Below, in pieces: positions 18,794-29,892 of a DNA stretch of 64,000 nucleotides. The first letter of the stretch is position 1. Every line of letters starts with the position of its first letter. The stretch covers positions 2,790,001 through 2,854,000 of the forward strand of contig NZ_JAUSXV010000001.1 of the NCBI RefSeq assembly GCF_030816295.1, given 5' to 3'. The translations under genes were made by a program, and so were the position numbers. This stretch comes from Microbacterium natoriense. GTDB taxonomy: Bacteria > Actinomycetota > Actinomycetes > Actinomycetales > Microbacteriaceae. The notes under the pieces are model-generated. The model was not told the origin of the DNA. It made no database searches and saw nothing but the letters and a program-made list of their open reading frames with translations.

Positions 18794-21241
18794 ATGGCCA
18801 TGCCGAAAACCCCGCCGCCCGAGCTCGCCCCGGAGCGAATCCAGGACATCGACCTCGAGAGCGAGATGCAGGGCTCGTTCCTCGAGTACGCCTACTCGGT
18901 GATCTACTCGCGCGCCCTGCCCGACGCGCGCGACGGTCTCAAGCCTGTGCAGCGCCGCATCCTGTATCAGATGGCCGAGATGGGCCTGCGCCCCGATCGT
19001 GGTCATGTGAAGAGCGCCCGCGTCGTCGGCGAGGTGATGGGAAAGCTGCACCCGCACGGCGATTCGGCGATCTACGACGCCCTGGTCCGACTCGCGCAGG
19101 ACTGGGCGCTGCGCGTTCCGCTGGTCGACGGTCACGGCAACTTCGGATCGCTCGACGACGGCCCCGCTGCCGCCCGTTACACCGAAGCTCGGCTGGCGTC
19201 GCCCGCCATGGCGCTCACCGAGAACCTCGACGAGGACGTCGTCGACTTCATCCCCAACTACGACGGTCAGTTCCAGCAGCCCGCCGTCCTCCCCGCGGCC
19301 TTCCCCAACCTGCTCGTCAACGGCGCCAGCGGCATCGCGGTGGGCATGGCGACAAACATGGCACCGCACAACCTCATCGAGGTCGTCGCCGCAGCCACGC
19401 ATCTGCTCGAGAACCCGGACGCCACGACCGAAGAGCTCATGGAGTTCGTGCCCGGTCCCGACTTCCCCTCCGGCGGCATCCTGATGGGCCTCGACGGCGT
19501 GAAGGACGCGTACACCACCGGCCGCGGCGCGCTCAAGGTCCGCGGCAAGGTGTCGGTCGAGCAGATCGGACCGCGTCGCACGGGCATCATCGTGTCCGAG
19601 CTTCCCTACATGGTCGGACCCGAGCGTCTGATCGAGAAGATCCGCGACGCCGTGCAGTCCAAGAAGCTGCAGGGCATCAGCGATGTGACCGACCTCACGG
19701 ACCGCAACCACGGCCTGCGCGTCTCCATCGGCATCAAGACGGGCTTCGATCCGAACGCCGTGCTCGAGCAGCTATACCGGCTGACCCCGCTGGAGGACTC
19801 CTTCAGCATCAACAACGTCGCCCTCGTCGACGGGCAGCCGCGCACGCTCGGCCTCAAGGAGATGCTCAGCGTCTACGTGATGCACCGTCTCGAGGTCATC
19901 ACACGCCGCAGCCGGTACCGGCTCACCCGCCGCGAGGAGCGCCTGCACCTCGTCGAGGGTCTGCTCATCGCGATCCTCGACATCGACGAGGTCATCCAGG
20001 TCATCCGCTCCTCGGATGACTCCGAACAGGCCCGCGCCCGACTCCGGTCGGTGTTCGATCTCAGCGAGCTGCAGGCCGAGTACATCCTCGAGCTGCGCCT
20101 GCGCCGTCTGACCAAGTTCTCCCGCATCGAGCTCGAGGCCGAACGCGACGCCCTGCTCGCCGACATCGCCGCGTTGAAAGAGCTTCTCGGCAGCCCGGCA
20201 CGGCTGCGTGCGGCGGTCGCGAGCGAGCTCGACGCCGCGGCCGACGCATACGGCACCCCGCGGCGCACGCTGCTCATGAACGCCGCTCCGCCGAGGCCGC
20301 GGGCGGCGAAGGGCGCACCCGACCTGCAGATCGCCGACGCACCGACCGTTCTCGTGCTGTCGACCACCGGTCGAGCGGTGCGGGTCGACCTCGCCGAGGG
20401 CCAGGAGCTCTCGGCACCCGCCCGCCGCAGCAAGCACGATGCGATCCTCACGACCGTCGAGACGACTGTGCGCGCCGAGCTCGGCGCGTTGACCAGCGCC
20501 GGGCGCGTGGTGCGCTTCTCCCCCGTCGACCTGCCGTCGGTGCCCTCCAGCTCTGTGCAGCTCGCCGCCGGCACGCCGCTGCGCGACTATCTCGGCATCA
20601 CCGCGCGAGGCGAGCGGATCGTCGACTTCGTGCGATTCGACAGCGAGACGCCGGTCGCGATCGGCACGGCCCAGGGCACGGTCAAGCGCATCGTCCCCTC
20701 GACGCTGCCGGTACGCCCGGAGATCGAGGTCATCGGCATGAAGGCCGGCGACACAGTCGTCGGCTCCGCCGAGGCACCCGACGAGGCCGAACTCGTGTTC
20801 GTCACGACCGATGCGCAGCTGCTGCGGTTCACGGCATCCGCCGTGCGCCCGCAGGGAGCTCCGGCCGCCGGCATGGCCGGCATCAAGCTTGGCGCGGGTG
20901 CGTCGGTGCTGTTCTTCGGCGTCGTGACCCCTGACGCGGATGCCGTCGTCGCCACGGTCTCGGGCGGAGAGAGCATCCTCCCCGGCACCGACCCCGGCCG
21001 GGCCAAGGTCTCCGCCTTCGCCGAGTACCCCGCGAAGGGACGTGCCACGGGCGGCGTCAGGGCGCACGCGTTCTTGAAGGGCGAGGACCGCCTGACGGTC
21101 GCGTGGGTCGGACCTTCTCCGGCTCTCGCCGTCGACCCGACCGGCGCCGTGCGCAAGCTGCCCGAGCCGGGTGCCCGCCGAGACGCTTCGGGCCAGTCCA
21201 TCGACGGCGTGATCGGATCGATCGGCCGCACGATCGTCTGA
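18794..21241 (+). CDS. parC: DNA topoisomerase IV subunit A
   Basis: 815 residues (or 813 from the ATG two codons on). The breakage-reunion domain contains [20 protein letters not shown], the quinolone-region helix ([15 protein letters not shown]) and the catalytic tyrosine in AARYTEARL (about residue 129). The C-terminal half forms a beta-pinwheel with repeated GxxVRF/KR-type blades. It could be named GyrA from motifs alone; ParC is preferred because a matching ParE-type ATPase gene is 1 kb downstream and because actinobacterial gyrA normally sits next to gyrB near the origin. Its role is to decatenate and relax DNA after replication. Confidence 0.9.
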   Translation: MAMPKTPPPELAPERIQDIDLESEMQGSFLEYAYSVIYSRALPDARDGLKPVQRRILYQMAEMGLRPDRGHVKSARVVGEVMGKLHPHGDSAIYDALVRLAQDWALRVPLVDGHGNFGSLDDGPAAARYTEARLASPAMALTENLDEDVVDFIPNYDGQFQQPAVLPAAFPNLLVNGASGIAVGMATNMAPHNLIEVVAAATHLLENPDATTEELMEFVPGPDFPSGGILMGLDGVKDAYTTGRGALKVRGKVSVEQIGPRRTGIIVSELPYMVGPERLIEKIRDAVQSKKLQGISDVTDLTDRNHGLRVSIGIKTGFDPNAVLEQLYRLTPLEDSFSINNVALVDGQPRTLGLKEMLSVYVMHRLEVITRRSRYRLTRREERLHLVEGLLIAILDIDEVIQVIRSSDDSEQARARLRSVFDLSELQAEYILELRLRRLTKFSRIELEAERDALLADIAALKELLGSPARLRAAVASELDAAADAYGTPRRTLLMNAAPPRPRAAKGAPDLQIADAPTVLVLSTTGRAVRVDLAEGQELSAPARRSKHDAILTTVETTVRAELGALTSAGRVVRFSPVDLPSVPSSSVQLAAGTPLRDYLGITARGERIVDFVRFDSETPVAIGTAQGTVKRIVPSTLPVRPEIEVIGMKAGDTVVGSAEAPDEAELVFVTTDAQLLRFTASAVRPQGAPAAGMAGIKLGAGASVLFFGVVTPDADAVVATVSGGESILPGTDPGRAKVSAFAEYPAKGRATGGVRAHAFLKGEDRLTVAWVGPSPALAVDPTGAVRKLPEPGARRDASGQSIDGVIGSIGRTIV

Positions 21242-21268
21242 TCCCGTCGTCCTCACGGGCGCCGGCCA

Positions 21269-22174
21269 TCACACGGTCGGAGCAGCGGCCTCCTCGCCGA
21301 GGTGCACGAGTCCCTCGGACACGATGGCGGCCACGGTTCGCGCGTGGGCGCCGTCGGGGTCGAGGTCGGGGTCGAACACCGTCACAGAGGCTCCCCAGGC
21401 CCGGGGAGCGAGCACGCGCAGGAGATCGACCAGCTCATCGGGCGACAGTCCGCCGGGGTCAGGGCTGTCGACCGCCGGCATGTGCGCAGGATCGAGCACG
21501 TCGACGTCGATCTGCAGCCAGAACCCGTAGTCGAGTCCCGGCACCGACAGGATTCGCGATGCGGCGCGTGCTGCGCCGTAGAGGATGACCTGATCTGCAG
21601 GGATCATCAGGGCGATGGCGTCGGAGACTTCGGCGATCTCCTCATCCTCACGACGGCATCCGACGTGGGCCGCGGCATCGAAGTACGGGCCGAGCCCGTC
21701 GATGTCGGCGATCCCGGGAAGATGACGTCCGATCGCCACGGCGAGGTCCTCAGCGGCCAGCGCGCCGTAGGAATCGCTGTTGCCTGGGTGGCGGAAGTCG
21801 GTGTGCCCATCGACGTGCACGAGGCCCCCGCCACCGCTGACCTTCGAGGCGAGACCGGCAGCGACCACCAGGCTGCAGTCACCGCCGAGCACGAGAGGCG
21901 CATGGCCCTCGCGACGAAGGGTGACGAGCCGGCGCGCCAGACGACGGGCATGATCGATCAGCGCCGGTTGATTGCGCACCGTGCCCGCTGGACGTCTCTC
22001 GTCATCCAGATAGCGCCCGGGAAGCACGACTCCGGCATCGAACGCACGTCGGGCGAGGGAGGCGTGCAGCCCGGCCTCCCGCAGCGCCTCCGGCGCCTTG
22101 GCCGTGCCGGGAACAGCGCCCCGCTGCGGAGGGCGTAGGCCCAGGTTCGACGGCGCCGAGACGATCGCGATCAT
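21269..22174 (-). CDS. Arginase/agmatinase-superfamily hydrolase
   Basis: 301 residues from the ATG at 22174, with GAGG about 13 bases upstream. Binuclear manganese motifs of the ureohydrolase fold are visible: LVLGGDCSLVVAAGLA, VHVDGHTDFRHPGN and LQIDVDVLDPAHMPAVDSPD. The first motif reads GGDCS instead of GGDHS, so one manganese-ligand His is Cys; the same variation occurs in a subset of bacterial arginase-family proteins. The family removes urea or a similar group from guanidino or formimino compounds; the true substrate is unclear. It lies between parC and parE on the parE strand. Confidence 0.85.
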   Translation of the reverse strand: MIAIVSAPSNLGLRPPQRGAVPGTAKAPEALREAGLHASLARRAFDAGVVLPGRYLDDERRPAGTVRNQPALIDHARRLARRLVTLRREGHAPLVLGGDCSLVVAAGLASKVSGGGGLVHVDGHTDFRHPGNSDSYGALAAEDLAVAIGRHLPGIADIDGLGPYFDAAAHVGCRREDEEIAEVSDAIALMIPADQVILYGAARAASRILSVPGLDYGFWLQIDVDVLDPAHMPAVDSPDPGGLSPDELVDLLRVLAPRAWGASVTVFDPDLDPDGAHARTVAAIVSEGLVHLGEEAAAPTV

Positions 22175-22256
22175 CGCCCCATCCTCGCAGGAGGCGCGGT
22201 GCGGCTCCTGCGAACACGCAGGCCGGGCGCCCGCAGCTCCGCGGATCGCCGGGAGG

Positions 22257-24341
<2,085 letters not shown>

Positions 24342-24523
24342 AATCTCCGAGTCTATTCGTCGGACCCCGCTGTGAGCCGCAGACACTCCCCTGACGGAGC
24401 CACCTGGGGCCCCGGACGTACGCGCTGAGCGAAACACGCCGTGATCCGGGCATGCACCCAGGCTCCGCGTGGTTGTATTGATCAAGTCCCGACAGCGAAC
24501 CCGACACTCAAGGAGGCACCGAG

Positions 24524-24739
24524 ATGAATGCAACGACCGAACGTGAGGCCTCCGCCGTAGAGTTCCGGCTGACCGCCATGGACCGCTGCGACTCGTGCGG
24601 CGCACAGGCGTACATCGCCGCCGAGGTCAATGGCACCGAGATGCTCTTCTGCGCCCACCACGGCCGCAAGTACGAAGAGAAGCTCCGCAGCATCGCCACC
24701 AGCTGGCACGACGAGACTGCCCGCCTCATCGAGGCCTGA
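24524..24739 (+). CDS. DUF7455 small zinc-ribbon-like protein
   Basis: 71 residues from an ATG with a strong AAGGAGG eight bases upstream. It contains MDRCDSCGAQAYIAAEVNG and EMLFCAHHGRKYEEKL, that is C-x2-C ... C-A-H-H, a likely zinc site. It matches the small DUF7455 proteins often encoded near the principal sigma factor gene in Actinobacteria. Function unknown. It converges with the sigA-murT-gatD-alr operon and is separated from it by a perfect palindromic terminator. Confidence 0.9.
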   Translation: MNATTEREASAVEFRLTAMDRCDSCGAQAYIAAEVNGTEMLFCAHHGRKYEEKLRSIATSWHDETARLIEA

Positions 24740-24750
24740 GTCCGTCGTCA

Positions 24751-24774
24751 GGTTCAGGAGCCGGCTCCTGAACC
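24751..24774. terminator. Bidirectional palindromic terminator
   Basis: A perfect 24-bp palindrome with arm GGTTCAGGAGCC lies between the ends of the rightward DUF7455 gene and the leftward racemase-like gene. Confidence 0.8.
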
Positions 24775-24780
24775 GTCGGC

Positions 24781-25818
24781 TCATTCCGAGGCCACTCGCC
24801 GTACACGCGCCGTGAGTCGGGTGAGGATCTCTTCGCCGACCGTGTCGATCCGCTCCGCGAGCGTCGTGGCAGTCGCCTCGCCGTGCGCTCCCGTGCCGAA
24901 GATCCAGACGCGGTCGCCGACCTCCAGTCCCCCGCCTTCGACGAGCGATGTCGTGAGGTCGATCGACGCGACGATCCGCGTGCCCCGCTCAGTACCCACG
25001 GGCATCCCCGCCAGCGTGGACGGCAGACCGTCGAAGGACCCGATCGAGATCACCGCGCCCTCGTCGACCACGTCGATCACGGTCGCCGTCAGTTCGGCCA
25101 CCGGAAGAACACCCTCGAGCTCGGGACCGTCGGCCGAGCGGATGCCGTAGCAGAAAGCGCCGATGCGCGAGAGGGTCCCCCTGAGTTCGGGGCGCCACCA
25201 CGAGGCTGCGGACGCCGTCAGATGCTGCCATTGCGGCGCCGGCCCTGATTCTGCCGCCGTCGTGATCGCGCGGAGGAACACCTGCTGGGCATCGTCGTCC
25301 TCCGCGTCGCTCGCCTCGGCGAGATGGCTCCACACGCCCACGAGTTCGAGCGCGCCGGCCTCTTCAGCCTCTCGGACCGCGTCGATGGTCGCCGGCCAGT
25401 CTTCGAACAGCACTCCGTTGCGGTGCAGACCGGTGTCGATCTTCAGATGCACGCGCGCCCGGATACCGAGAACCGTCGCCCGGCTGATGACCCGCGAGAG
25501 GTACTCCGCGGTGCCGACGCCGAGATCGATCCGCTGCATGAGCGCCTCGTCGATCTCGGAATCCGTCGAGGTGGCCCAGGCGAAGACGTCCGCAGGTCGC
25601 TGGAGGATGCGCCTGATCTCCACTCCGCCTGCCACGTCGTAGCTGCCGAACCAGTCGACGCCGGCGCGCTGCGCGGTCTCCACGGCCCATGTGATGCCGT
25701 GCCCGTACGCATCGTCCTTCATGACCAGCATGAGGACCGACGGCGAGATGCGGGTGCGCACGGCCTCGATGTTCGCGATGAACTGCTCGCTGCTCAGGCG
25801 GAGCTCGGGCCGGCTCAT
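24781..25818 (-). CDS. Alanine racemase-like subunit A: PLP-lysine half-site protein (alrA)
   Basis: 345 residues; ATG overlaps the upstream stop codon as ATGA. Fold-type III PLP barrel with VMKDDAYGHG (PLP lysine, about residue 33), KIDTGLHRNGV, WSHLAEAS, HLTASAAS and RIGAFCYG, matching K39, Tyr43, K129, R136, H166, S204 and R219 of the Geobacillus enzyme. In the C-terminal beta domain the VSYG motif with the catalytic Tyr265 reads ISIG, the MD motif at 312-313 is lost, and the position of Tyr354 is Glu (TVGEE). Alone it should not work as a normal alanine racemase. The last gene of the sigA-murT-gatD-alrB-alrA operon; see alrB for the complementary half. Substrate unproven; a D-diamino acid is my inference. 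Confidence 0.85.
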   Translation of the reverse strand: MSRPELRLSSEQFIANIEAVRTRISPSVLMLVMKDDAYGHGITWAVETAQRAGVDWFGSYDVAGGVEIRRILQRPADVFAWATSTDSEIDEALMQRIDLGVGTAEYLSRVISRATVLGIRARVHLKIDTGLHRNGVLFEDWPATIDAVREAEEAGALELVGVWSHLAEASDAEDDDAQQVFLRAITTAAESGPAPQWQHLTASAASWWRPELRGTLSRIGAFCYGIRSADGPELEGVLPVAELTATVIDVVDEGAVISIGSFDGLPSTLAGMPVGTERGTRIVASIDLTTSLVEGGGLEVGDRVWIFGTGAHGEATATTLAERIDTVGEEILTRLTARVRRVASE

Positions 25819-26513
25819 GCTTCCCACTCCCTCTGTGCGTGCGAACCGGTCACTGCCACGAGCTCGGCGACGGTGAGGCCGGTGACCGCGCTCCAACGCG
25901 CCAGCGCTGGAGCGGCCGGTCCGATGCCCCCGAAATAGGTGACCTCGCTGCCGACGGCCGCCTCGTGCCCCTGCAGGTCGACGACGCACACGTCCATGGC
26001 GACACGGCCGATGATGGGCCGCTCTACGCCGTCGACCTCGACGTGCGCGTTGTTCCCGAGCGCCCGCACGATCCCCTGCGCATAGCCGCCTGTGACCAGT
26101 GCGACGACCGTGTGCTCGGACGCACGGTGCGTGTACCCGTACGACACGGCATCGCCGGGCTTCAGCCGCTTCGTGGACAGCACGCGCCCGGCGAGACGCA
26201 GGATCGGGCGGCTGGCGAGCACGCCGTCGGCATCGGGCAGTCCGTACAGCAGCGTCGAATCGATGTCGGGCTCCTCGTCGACGACTGCATCGATCCCCTC
26301 GAGAGCGAGCGCCTCGGCCTCGCTCTGCGAATCGACCAGCACGTGCGCGATGCCGGCGACACGCGCGGCCTGCCCGACCGTGAGGACGCCGTGCCCCCAC
26401 GCGTCACGCCGGAGATCCGCGATGCGGCCTCCGGCCGCGACGGCCGCGGCGGCCGACGCGGTGAGCGCCGACCGGGAGATCACCGCGCGAGGAAGCGCAC
26501 TGCTGGAGAGCAT
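25815..26513 (-). CDS. Truncated alanine racemase-like subunit B: catalytic-tyrosine half-site protein (alrB)
   Basis: 232 residues, against about 370 for normal Alr. The ATG shares one base with the gatD-like stop codon. The first about 80 residues resemble the start of the Alr barrel, but the PLP-lysine motif reads LRRDAWGHG (Lys to Arg). About 140 barrel residues are missing. The complete C-terminal domain follows: DAVSYGYTHRAS (Tyr265 present), VTGGYAQGIVRAL (Tyr284) and PIIGRVAMDVCVVD (Met312-Asp313). In the classical dimer these residues act across the interface on the partner's PLP site. This protein therefore carries exactly what alrA lacks. It is a complete frame with good coding bias, not a decayed fragment. 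Confidence 0.85.
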   Translation of the reverse strand: MLSSSALPRAVISRSALTASAAAAVAAGGRIADLRRDAWGHGVLTVGQAARVAGIAHVLVDSQSEAEALALEGIDAVVDEEPDIDSTLLYGLPDADGVLASRPILRLAGRVLSTKRLKPGDAVSYGYTHRASEHTVVALVTGGYAQGIVRALGNNAHVEVDGVERPIIGRVAMDVCVVDLQGHEAAVGSEVTYFGGIGPAAPALARWSAVTGLTVAELVAVTGSHAQREWEA

Positions 26514-27295
26514 CAGAGTCCGATCGTACGGAAGTCCTTGCTGTGGATGAGGTGCTCGATCGCCGCACGAGCGCCGTCGGCGTACTCGTTCAGATGAGCG
26601 TGAGCTTCGCCGGCCGACCACTCGATACCGCGACGCGAGGTCACCGCCGAGAGGATCGCGTCCGCCCACTGCGGATTCAACGGCAGCGCCGGACCCTGCA
26701 CGTTCGACGCGTAGGCCTCTCCGCGCCGGACGATCTCGCCTGCGCCGCTACCGCCTTCATCACCGACGCCTCCGGCGCGGGCGAAGCTTCCCTTGCCCGC
26801 CACGACGGCGCCGTACGGCACGGCATCCGCTCCGAGCATCCACCGCGACGCGTGGTCCTCGAAACCGATGACCCGGCCGTCGACGGTGTCGGCGATGATG
26901 TAGCCGACGTTGCGCTCGCGAGTGCGTGCGACTCGGAACGGGAAGATGCCGAGGCCTTCGAGCTTCTCGCCGTCGAGCAGGTCGACGCCTTCACTGAGCA
27001 GTTCTGCAGAAGCGCCGATCGAGAACAGCGAACCGCCGGCGGCGACAAAGGTCTCGAGCTCCGCCGAGCGCGCCCGCAGATCGTCTGCGACCAGGCGCAT
27101 GGCCGAGAGCGGGCCGTTCCCGAACACGAGGATGTCCGCGTCGGCGGGAAGCGGGTCGCCGATACCCACATGCACCACATCGACGGGGACCCCGGCTCGC
27201 TCGAGACGCACCTGCAGAGCGCGGACGTTGCCGCGGTCTCCGGTGATGCCGAGCTCGACGGGATAGAGCTGGACGATACGCACGGTGTCGGTCAT
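26513..27295 (-). CDS. gatD: GatD-like glutamine amidotransferase-fold protein lacking catalytic Cys and His
   Basis: 260 residues, class-I amidotransferase (CobB/CobQ type). GDRGNVRALQVR, DILVFGNGP, GEKLEGLGIFPF, VIGFEDHASR and NVQGPALPLNP align along the whole length with S. aureus GatD. At the nucleophile elbow TICGGYQFLG the present protein reads FSIGASAELL, so Cys94 is Gly. At YLHGPILPKN it reads NVQGPALPLN, so His189 is Gln. It should not release ammonia from glutamine. It overlaps murT by 4 bp (27292-27295). In S. aureus MurT/GatD amidates D-Glu of lipid II; here I infer a structural partner or a receiver of a different nucleophile. Confidence 0.9.
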   Translation of the reverse strand: MTDTVRIVQLYPVELGITGDRGNVRALQVRLERAGVPVDVVHVGIGDPLPADADILVFGNGPLSAMRLVADDLRARSAELETFVAAGGSLFSIGASAELLSEGVDLLDGEKLEGLGIFPFRVARTRERNVGYIIADTVDGRVIGFEDHASRWMLGADAVPYGAVVAGKGSFARAGGVGDEGGSGAGEIVRRGEAYASNVQGPALPLNPQWADAILSAVTSRRGIEWSAGEAHAHLNEYADGARAAIEHLIHSKDFRTIGL

Positions 27296-28611
27296 CGGCG
27301 GGCGATCTCCTGATCTCCGTGACCGAGCAGCCGTCGCCCGATCATCATCAGCTCGTAGTTGACGAACCAGGTCTGGGTGCCTGACGGCGAGGGCGTCAGG
27401 GCGCGCATGAGCGTGACGGCCTTCTCCATGTCGGGCTCGACGACGCCGATCTCGACACCGGCATGCTCGAGGCTGAGGGCGAGCTGGTACGCCTTCTCGC
27501 CGGTCACGACGTCGATGCGCTTCAGCACGTCGAAGTCGACGTCGTAGAGCCAGGAGACGTCGGGAGTGCCCTCGTCGATCGCGATCAGAGCGCGCTCGGG
27601 CGCGGTTTCGAGAGCGTCGAGATTCATCTGCAGACTCGGCGCATTCTTGAACATCACGAACTCGACCTGCTCGCCGGCGGGGTCGCGGCGCAGCGGGATG
27701 ACCTCACCGCGTCCGTATGCCGGAGCCATCTTCGCGAAACCGTTCGCCGCCTTGTCGACAGCGAAGTCGGCGCCGAGAACCCGCGAGGCCACCGTCAATG
27801 CCGCCGCAGCGTCAGCCGCGTAGTGCAGACCTCGGGCGGGCAGCGTGATCGGCGCATCCGTGCCGTCCACACGCACGACCACCTTGCGCCCCTCGGCGCT
27901 GATCACCTCGGCGTACGCCTCGTGGTCGAGGATCCCCGCGATGCCGCTGCGCGTATCCGCCGCGTTGGCGAGGCCGTGGGCGGATGCGGCGACGAGTTCG
28001 CTCGATACGCCGAAGAACGATACCTCTCCGCGCATGGCGCTCGCATCGATCTTGCTCAGATACGGGTCGTCGCGATTCACGACGACGTGTGCCGACGCGC
28101 GCTGGGAGGCCTCGAGCATCATGTCTGCGACGCGTTCGGTCTCGTAGAAGCGGTAGAGCTGGTCGACCTGCACGTTCAACGACAGGATCACCGCGGGTGA
28201 GAGCCGGTCGGCGAGATCAGCCGCGTAGCCCTCGTCGATCTCGAGCACCGCGACGTCGGCCTTGATGCGGCCCGTCAGGGTGGCGTCGGCGAGGAGAGCG
28301 CTTGTCACGCCCTGAGGCAGATTCGCGCCCGTGGGGTTCGTGAACACTTTCAGCCCGTGTGCGCGCAGCACCTCGCTGATCATGTGGGTCGTCGTGGTCT
28401 TCCCGTTCGAGCCCAGCACGAAGACCACGCCGTATCGGAACTGTCCGGCGAGCGTCGGGAGCAGTGTGGGCGCCAGCCGGTTGGTCAGATAGCCGGGGAA
28501 CGCCGATCCACCACCGCGCATCCGCGTGGCGAACCGCGCGAGCTTTCCCGCGAGGACGGGGAAGACGTAGCGGATACCTGCCGAGCGCGCCTGAGGTGCG
28601 CCCGACATCAT
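27292..28611 (-). CDS. murT: MurT-like Mur ligase without zinc ribbon
   Basis: 439 residues. Mur ligase centre with ATP loop [18 protein letters not shown] (about 65-82), [31 protein letters not shown] and the C-terminal motif [14 protein letters not shown], which aligns with the DTSW(I)YD stretch of S. aureus MurT. S. aureus MurT has a four-cysteine zinc ribbon after the central domain (CPNC ... CQCG); here that insertion is absent and the protein has no cysteine at all. The start (ATGATG) overlaps the sigA stop codon, so translation is coupled to sigA. The family activates the alpha-carboxyl of D-Glu2 in lipid II with ATP; the acceptor here is probably not ammonia, because the GatD partner is catalytically dead. 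Confidence 0.92.
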   Translation of the reverse strand: MMSGAPQARSAGIRYVFPVLAGKLARFATRMRGGGSAFPGYLTNRLAPTLLPTLAGQFRYGVVFVLGSNGKTTTTHMISEVLRAHGLKVFTNPTGANLPQGVTSALLADATLTGRIKADVAVLEIDEGYAADLADRLSPAVILSLNVQVDQLYRFYETERVADMMLEASQRASAHVVVNRDDPYLSKIDASAMRGEVSFFGVSSELVAASAHGLANAADTRSGIAGILDHEAYAEVISAEGRKVVVRVDGTDAPITLPARGLHYAADAAAALTVASRVLGADFAVDKAANGFAKMAPAYGRGEVIPLRRDPAGEQVEFVMFKNAPSLQMNLDALETAPERALIAIDEGTPDVSWLYDVDFDVLKRIDVVTGEKAYQLALSLEHAGVEIGVVEPDMEKAVTLMRALTPSPSGTQTWFVNYELMMIGRRLLGHGDQEIARR

Positions 28612-29846
28612 TCGAGGTAGTCCCGCAGCGACTGCGACCGGCTCGGGTGGCGCAGCTTCGCCATCGTCTTCGACTCGATCTGACGGATGCGCTCACGCGT
28701 CACGCCGAACGTGTCTCCGATCTGGTCAAGCGTCTTGGGCTGGCCATCGCCCAGGCCGAAGCGCATCCGGATGACGCCGGCTTCGCGCTCGGAGAGGGAG
28801 TCGAGCAGCTGCTCGAGCTGGCGCTGCAGCATCGTGAAGCCCACCGCATCAGCCGGCACGACCGCTTCGGTGTCCTCGATGAGGTCACCGAACTCGCTGT
28901 CGCCGTCTTCACCGAGAGGCGTGTGCAACGAGATCGGCTCGCGACCGTACTTCTGCACCTCGACGACCTTCTCAGGCGTCATGTCGAGCTCACGGCTGAG
29001 CTCTTCAGGCGTGGGTTCGCGGCCGAGGTCCTGCAGCATCTGACGCTGCACGCGGGCGAGCTTGTTGATGACCTCGACCATGTGCACCGGGATTCGGATG
29101 GTGCGGGCCTGGTCGGCCATGGCTCGCGTGATCGCCTGGCGGATCCACCACGTGGCGTAGGTCGAGAACTTGAAGCCCTTGGTGTAGTCGAACTTCTCGA
29201 CCGCGCGGATGAGACCGAGGTTGCCCTCCTGGATCAGATCCAGGAACTGCATGCCGCGGCCCGTGTAACGCTTGGCGAGGGAGACGACGAGACGAAGGTT
29301 GGCACCGAGCAGATGACTCTTGGCACGCTGACCATCGCGGGCGACCCACTGCAGGTCGAGACCCAGCTGGCTGGTCTTCTCGGCTGCCGTCATCGTCGAG
29401 AGCTTCTCTTCGGCGAACAGACCCGCCTCGATGCGCATCGCGAGCTCGACCTCTTCAGCCGCGTTCAGAAGCGCGACCTTTCCGATCTGCTTCAGGTAGT
29501 CCTTGACGGGGTCGGCCGTCGCGCCCGTGATCTGCGTGGAGTAGACCGGGACGTCCTCGTCATCGTTCGACGAGATGACGATCGCGCCTGTCGGCAGCGG
29601 CTCGGTGAACTTGGGCTTGGCGTCCTCGTCGTCGTCGTCGGCATCCTCGGCCGGCGCGGCGGGTGCATCGTCGTCTTCGACGATGTCGTCGGACTTCTTC
29701 TTCTTCACGGGAGCACGCTTCGCGGCGGCACGCTGCGCCGCCGTCTTGGGCACGGCCTTCTCCTCGACCGCGTCGACCTGCTCGTCGGTCTGAGGCGCGT
29801 CGGCGGTCTTCTTCGTCCGGGATTTGTTTGTCGTGGCAGGAGTCAC
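28608..29846 (-). CDS. sigA: Principal RNA polymerase sigma factor
   Basis: 412 residues from the GTG at 29846 ([15 protein letters not shown]), with AAAGG about 9-13 bases upstream. The N-terminal about 100 residues are charged and low in complexity (KKKKSDD, acidic runs). Region 1.2 [11 protein letters not shown], region 2 [20 protein letters not shown] and [20 protein letters not shown], region 3 [19 protein letters not shown] and region 4.2 [20 protein letters not shown] are all intact. It is the housekeeping sigma-70 (RpoD/HrdB/SigA). Unusually, its stop codon overlaps the start of the MurT-like gene (ATGA), making it the first gene of a wall-related operon. Confidence 0.95.
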   Translation of the reverse strand: MTPATTNKSRTKKTADAPQTDEQVDAVEEKAVPKTAAQRAAAKRAPVKKKKSDDIVEDDDAPAAPAEDADDDDEDAKPKFTEPLPTGAIVISSNDDEDVPVYSTQITGATADPVKDYLKQIGKVALLNAAEEVELAMRIEAGLFAEEKLSTMTAAEKTSQLGLDLQWVARDGQRAKSHLLGANLRLVVSLAKRYTGRGMQFLDLIQEGNLGLIRAVEKFDYTKGFKFSTYATWWIRQAITRAMADQARTIRIPVHMVEVINKLARVQRQMLQDLGREPTPEELSRELDMTPEKVVEVQKYGREPISLHTPLGEDGDSEFGDLIEDTEAVVPADAVGFTMLQRQLEQLLDSLSEREAGVIRMRFGLGDGQPKTLDQIGDTFGVTRERIRQIESKTMAKLRHPSRSQSLRDYLE

Positions 29847-29892
29847 GTTTCGCCTTTCACGGGGCAGCTGCATCGCCCCGGGACTTTCGGAC

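Noticed and set aside
24781..26513. Reading alrB plus alrA as one broken alanine racemase pseudogene
   Set aside because: The two frames repeat, not share, the Alr domains (both have the N-terminal and C-terminal region), each has its own start, an ATGA junction and preserved motifs, so a single split gene does not explain them.
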